Shown: positions 61,389-64,000 of the stretch, piece after piece
Layout of the letters: each line of letters opens with the position of its first letter
Numbering within the stretch: position 1 is the stretch's first letter
DNA from: Providencia sp.
GTDB taxonomy: Bacteria > Pseudomonadota > Gammaproteobacteria > Enterobacterales > Enterobacteriaceae
Assembly (NCBI RefSeq): GCF_003533305.1
Contig: NZ_DOEH01000021.1
Location: 1-64,000, forward strand
Direction: 5' to 3'
DNA: 64,000 bases
The notes under the pieces: generated by a model
Told to the model about the DNA's origin: nothing
Databases searched by the model: none
The model's input: only the letters and a program-made list of their open reading frames with translations
Program-made: the position numbers and the translations under genes

Positions 61389-62275
61389 TTGAGTTGTTAC
61401 TACAGCCTTTTGAGTACAACTTTATGGCGAAAGCTATCTGGGTCAGTGCCATTGTTGGCGCAGTGTGTGCTTTCCTTTCGGCTTATCTGATGCTCAAAGG
61501 CTGGTCATTAATGGGAGATGCACTCTCCCACTCGGTTGTTCCGGGTGTTGCAGGTGCATATGCATTGGGCTTACCTTATGCCGCAGGGGCATTTTTTACC
61601 GGTATTCTGGCTGCACTTGCTATGACATTAGTTAAACATTTAACTCGTTTACGTGAAGATGCGGTCATTGGTTTTATTTTTTCGACTTTCTTTGCCGCCG
61701 GACTGTTAATTGTTTCGCTAAACCCAACTTCAGTAAATGTACAAAGTATTATTTTTGGTAATATTCTCGGTATTGCAGACGCCGACGTTCTACAAGTCGA
61801 GATCATTATCGCTGTGTCGTTCGTGGTATTAATGTGCTTATGGAAAGATTTATTAGCTGTCTTTTTCGATGAAAGCCATGCCCGCTCGATTGGATTAAAT
61901 CCGTTACGCTTAAAAATAATTTTCTTTACCTTATTAAGTGCCTGTACCGTTGCTGCATTACAAACTGTCGGAGCAATATTAGTCATTGCGATGGTAGTAA
62001 CCCCGGGTGCAACCGCTTATTTGCTAACTGATCAGTTTAAACGTTTACTGATTATTTCAGTCACTATCGGTACAGTAACCAGTGCTGTTGGTGCTTATGC
62101 AAGTTACTTCTTAAATGGCGCGACGGGTGGCTTAATTGTCACATTGCAAACTGTTATTTTCTTACTTGCGTTCTTCTTCGCCCCTAAACATGGTTTATTT
62201 GCTTCTCGCCGTAAGGCACGAAAAGAAGTCGCAATCTTGCACCAAGAAAAACAACAAGGAGCCTCAAATGAGTGA
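61385..62275 (+). CDS. sitC: Mn/Fe ABC transporter permease SitC
   Basis: ABC-3 family permease with about eight helices. It has 296 residues. Family segments are [20 protein letters not shown] (about 38-57) and [13 protein letters not shown] in the coupling region. ATGA overlap with sitB. Its C-terminus is polar and extends past the sitD start by 8 bases. Confidence 0.93.
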   Translation: MIELLLQPFEYNFMAKAIWVSAIVGAVCAFLSAYLMLKGWSLMGDALSHSVVPGVAGAYALGLPYAAGAFFTGILAALAMTLVKHLTRLREDAVIGFIFSTFFAAGLLIVSLNPTSVNVQSIIFGNILGIADADVLQVEIIIAVSFVVLMCLWKDLLAVFFDESHARSIGLNPLRLKIIFFTLLSACTVAALQTVGAILVIAMVVTPGATAYLLTDQFKRLLIISVTIGTVTSAVGAYASYFLNGATGGLIVTLQTVIFLLAFFFAPKHGLFASRRKARKEVAILHQEKQQGASNE

Positions 62276-63137
62276 TTTTATTGACTTGTTGATGGCACCA
62301 TTTGCATTTCCATTTATGCAAAAAGCCTTGATTACCGCCATTGTGACAGGTACTGTCTGCGCCATATTGTCTTGTTTTTTAGTTTTAAAAGGTTGGTCTC
62401 TAATGGGAGATGCGATTTCTCATGCAGTGCTTCCCGGAATTATTCTTGCCTCTTTAATTGGGATACCTCTCGCCATTGGTGCATTTGCGTCAGGACTTTT
62501 TTGCGCAGTCGCAACCGGATACCTAAAAGAAAATAGCCGAATAAAAGAAGATACCGTGATGGGTATTGTCTTTTCGGGTATGTTTGCTATTGGTCTGGTT
62601 ATGTTCGCAAAAATCGATACCGCACAGCATCTTACTCATATTTTGTTTGGTGATATTTTAGGTATTACCGATGATGAATTTAAGCAAATTTTATTATTTG
62701 CTGGCATCACAGTAGCTATCATTTTATTAAAACGAAAAGATTTCATGCTGTACTGTTTTGACCCTAATCAGGCTCGTGTCATCGGCCTTCCTGTCAAATT
62801 AATTCATTATGGATTACTTTCACTACTAGCCTTAACCATTGTGGCTTCGTTGCAAGCAGTTGGGATCATATTAGTCATTGCAATGCTAATATCCCCCGGC
62901 ATCATTGCTTTCGTTCTATGTCGTAGCTTTGGCTGGATGCTGATTATTGCGGTAATTGCCTCTGTCACATCGAGTGTAATTGGGACTATTTTAAGTTTCC
63001 ATATTAATGCAACCACAGGGCCGACTATCGTCGTGACTCAAGCGGTCTACTTTATTGTTGCATTAATATATAGCAAGTTAGTTTTAGCCCGGAAAAAATC
63101 AAAAATTTCGACTAATAATAAATTGCACGCTGCTTAA
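62268..63137 (+). CDS. sitD: Mn/Fe ABC transporter permease SitD
   Basis: Second ABC-3 permease of the importer. The ATG at 62268, with AAGGAG before it, gives 289 residues. Upstream in-frame starts lie inside sitC and lack such a site. [19 protein letters not shown] (about 38-56) repeats the SitC motif, showing the two permeases are paralogs. It is followed by a terminator. Confidence 0.93.
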   Translation: MSDFIDLLMAPFAFPFMQKALITAIVTGTVCAILSCFLVLKGWSLMGDAISHAVLPGIILASLIGIPLAIGAFASGLFCAVATGYLKENSRIKEDTVMGIVFSGMFAIGLVMFAKIDTAQHLTHILFGDILGITDDEFKQILLFAGITVAIILLKRKDFMLYCFDPNQARVIGLPVKLIHYGLLSLLALTIVASLQAVGIILVIAMLISPGIIAFVLCRSFGWMLIIAVIASVTSSVIGTILSFHINATTGPTIVVTQAVYFIVALIYSKLVLARKKSKISTNNKLHAA

Positions 63138-63165
63138 GATGTTATAAAAAATAGAACTAAATAAA

Positions 63166-63202
63166 AAAGGCCGAGTCAGGATATTTACCCTATTCGGCCT
63201 TT
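63166..63202 (+). terminator. sitABCD terminator
   Basis: Stem AAAGGCCGA / TCGGCCTTT (63166-63174, 63194-63202) with a 19-base loop, followed by a weak T stretch. It lies between sitD and the convergent partial gene and may serve both. Confidence 0.7.
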
Positions 63203-63232
63203 CTATTTGTCATTATCGTACTAGTAGTGAAT

Positions 63233-64000
63233 TTATTTACTCATCGTACGAGGGCGGTTATATAGCACCTTATTGTGACTTTGATTTTGTTCATTCTGAT
63301 TTTCATACACTTTCATTTCGCCACTGCCGGCAGCTAGCGCACGTTCAACAACTAATTCCCCGTCTGATGTACTAATAATTTCTTGCAACTGTTGATGTTG
63401 GCTACACCATATTGCATCTACATCTTTGTCTCGGTTAATATCTCTATCAGCTGAAAAAGCCACTGTACGTGTTTGAAAACGCGTTTGAGTTCCCCCTAAT
63501 TCCAATCCATAACCTGGAGTTGAAGGATGTGTCACAACCACTTTTCCATCATCTAGCCATGACTTAACTGCATTATCGTTAACTTGATAACCTAATTGAC
63601 TCAGACCATCTAATACCGTTTTTCTCTGCGCTTGAGCGATGATTTTCTGTTCCGCTTGCTCAATAATTACCTCAAGTTTTTCAATCATTTGTGTATATTG
63701 AATCAAGGTACCACTATTCATCAGTTTTAATGCATCCTCAATCACGGTACGGTCTGCATTTTCAAAAATAGCTAATTCATCAATTAATTGTTCAATTCTA
63801 TCAACTAATTCTATTTTTTGCTGACTCTCTCTCAGCTGAGAAGCCATTGTTAATAGGAGTGAATCTGCACGCAAATGACGTTTTGAGCTTTGTTCCATTG
63901 CCTGAATCAAATTAAGCTGTTGCTCACTACTTTGAACTTCCTGAGTCGTACCGATTTGTTTTAGTTTTTCAATCATCAGTGCAATTTGTTCGCACTGTAA
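63233..64000 (-). CDS. Partial gene of unknown function, coiled-coil protein (5' end outside window)
   Basis: The reading frame is open to the window edge, so the internal ATG at 63976 is probably not the start. About 255 residues are visible. The N-terminal two thirds are helical and rich in Gln/Glu/Leu (for example SSEQQLNLIQAMEQSSKR), with coiled-coil character. A small C-terminal domain follows, containing LDDGKVVVTHPSTPGYGLEL and VDAIWCSQHQQLQEII, and the end VLYNRPRTMSK is basic. I do not recognise the family and cannot say what it does. Confidence 0.7.
   Translation of the reverse strand, partial: LQCEQIALMIEKLKQIGTTQEVQSSEQQLNLIQAMEQSSKRHLRADSLLLTMASQLRESQQKIELVDRIEQLIDELAIFENADRTVIEDALKLMNSGTLIQYTQMIEKLEVIIEQAEQKIIAQAQRKTVLDGLSQLGYQVNDNAVKSWLDDGKVVVTHPSTPGYGLELGGTQTRFQTRTVAFSADRDINRDKDVDAIWCSQHQQLQEIISTSDGELVVERALAAGSGEMKVYENQNEQNQSHNKVLYNRPRTMSK

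Overview
The window reads as a chromosomal segment of an AT-rich member of the Enterobacterales, most likely Providencia or a close relative in the Morganellaceae. The reasons are the E. coli-like backbone order, the low GC content, a complete arn (lipid A aminoarabinose) operon, and a MarA-family regulator resembling Providencia AarP and Proteus PqrA. No database search was possible, so the genus is an inference.

Layout. 1-20.3 kb is core backbone in the E. coli order: pykF, lpp, an ldtE-like L,D-transpeptidase, sufABCDSE (minus strand), menI-ydiJ, ydiK, the sRNA rprA, ppsA/ppsR (divergent) and aroH. 20.3-26.9 kb is an iron-regulated heme-uptake cluster: hemP-like ORF, TonB-dependent receptor, hmuS, hmuT, hmuU, hmuV. 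27.4-29.5 kb holds the aarP/pqrA-like regulator, lplA and nlpC. 29.6-37.1 kb is arnBCADTEF (minus strand), lying between nlpC and btuD. 37.2-39.0 kb is btuD and btuC; btuE is absent. 39.1-40.3 kb is one plus-strand gene whose C-terminal half resembles a eukaryotic RhoGAP domain. 40.3-46.9 kb is a decayed P2-like prophage carrying an arsRBC operon, bounded by a 26-base near-identical direct repeat that overlaps the ihfA terminator. 46.9-55.1 kb is the translation cluster thrS-infC-rpmI-rplT-pheM-pheST-ihfA, but with two complete infC genes. 55.5-59.3 kb holds small membrane proteins, an acetyltransferase, marC and emtA. 59.5-63.1 kb is a Fur-box-preceded sitABCD metal transporter. A partial coiled-coil gene of unknown function runs off the right edge.

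Functional themes. Iron is prominent: Suf Fe-S assembly, heme import and SitABCD all have Fur-like sites. Envelope functions include Lpp and its likely L,D-transpeptidase, Arn-dependent polymyxin resistance, NlpC and EmtA. The translation cluster keeps three recognisable controls: a thrS anticodon-mimic hairpin, ATT starts on both infC copies, and a pheM attenuator.

The strongest unusual items are (1) the RhoGAP-like protein, which looks like a secreted host-directed effector; (2) the tandem infC duplication, with a terminator between the copies and the last codons of a thrS end retained before the second; and (3) a small coupled gene set downstream of the P2 gpA remnant, where P2 phages often carry accessory or defence genes. 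It encodes a two-helix membrane protein and an orphan, truncated terminase-ATPase-like protein.
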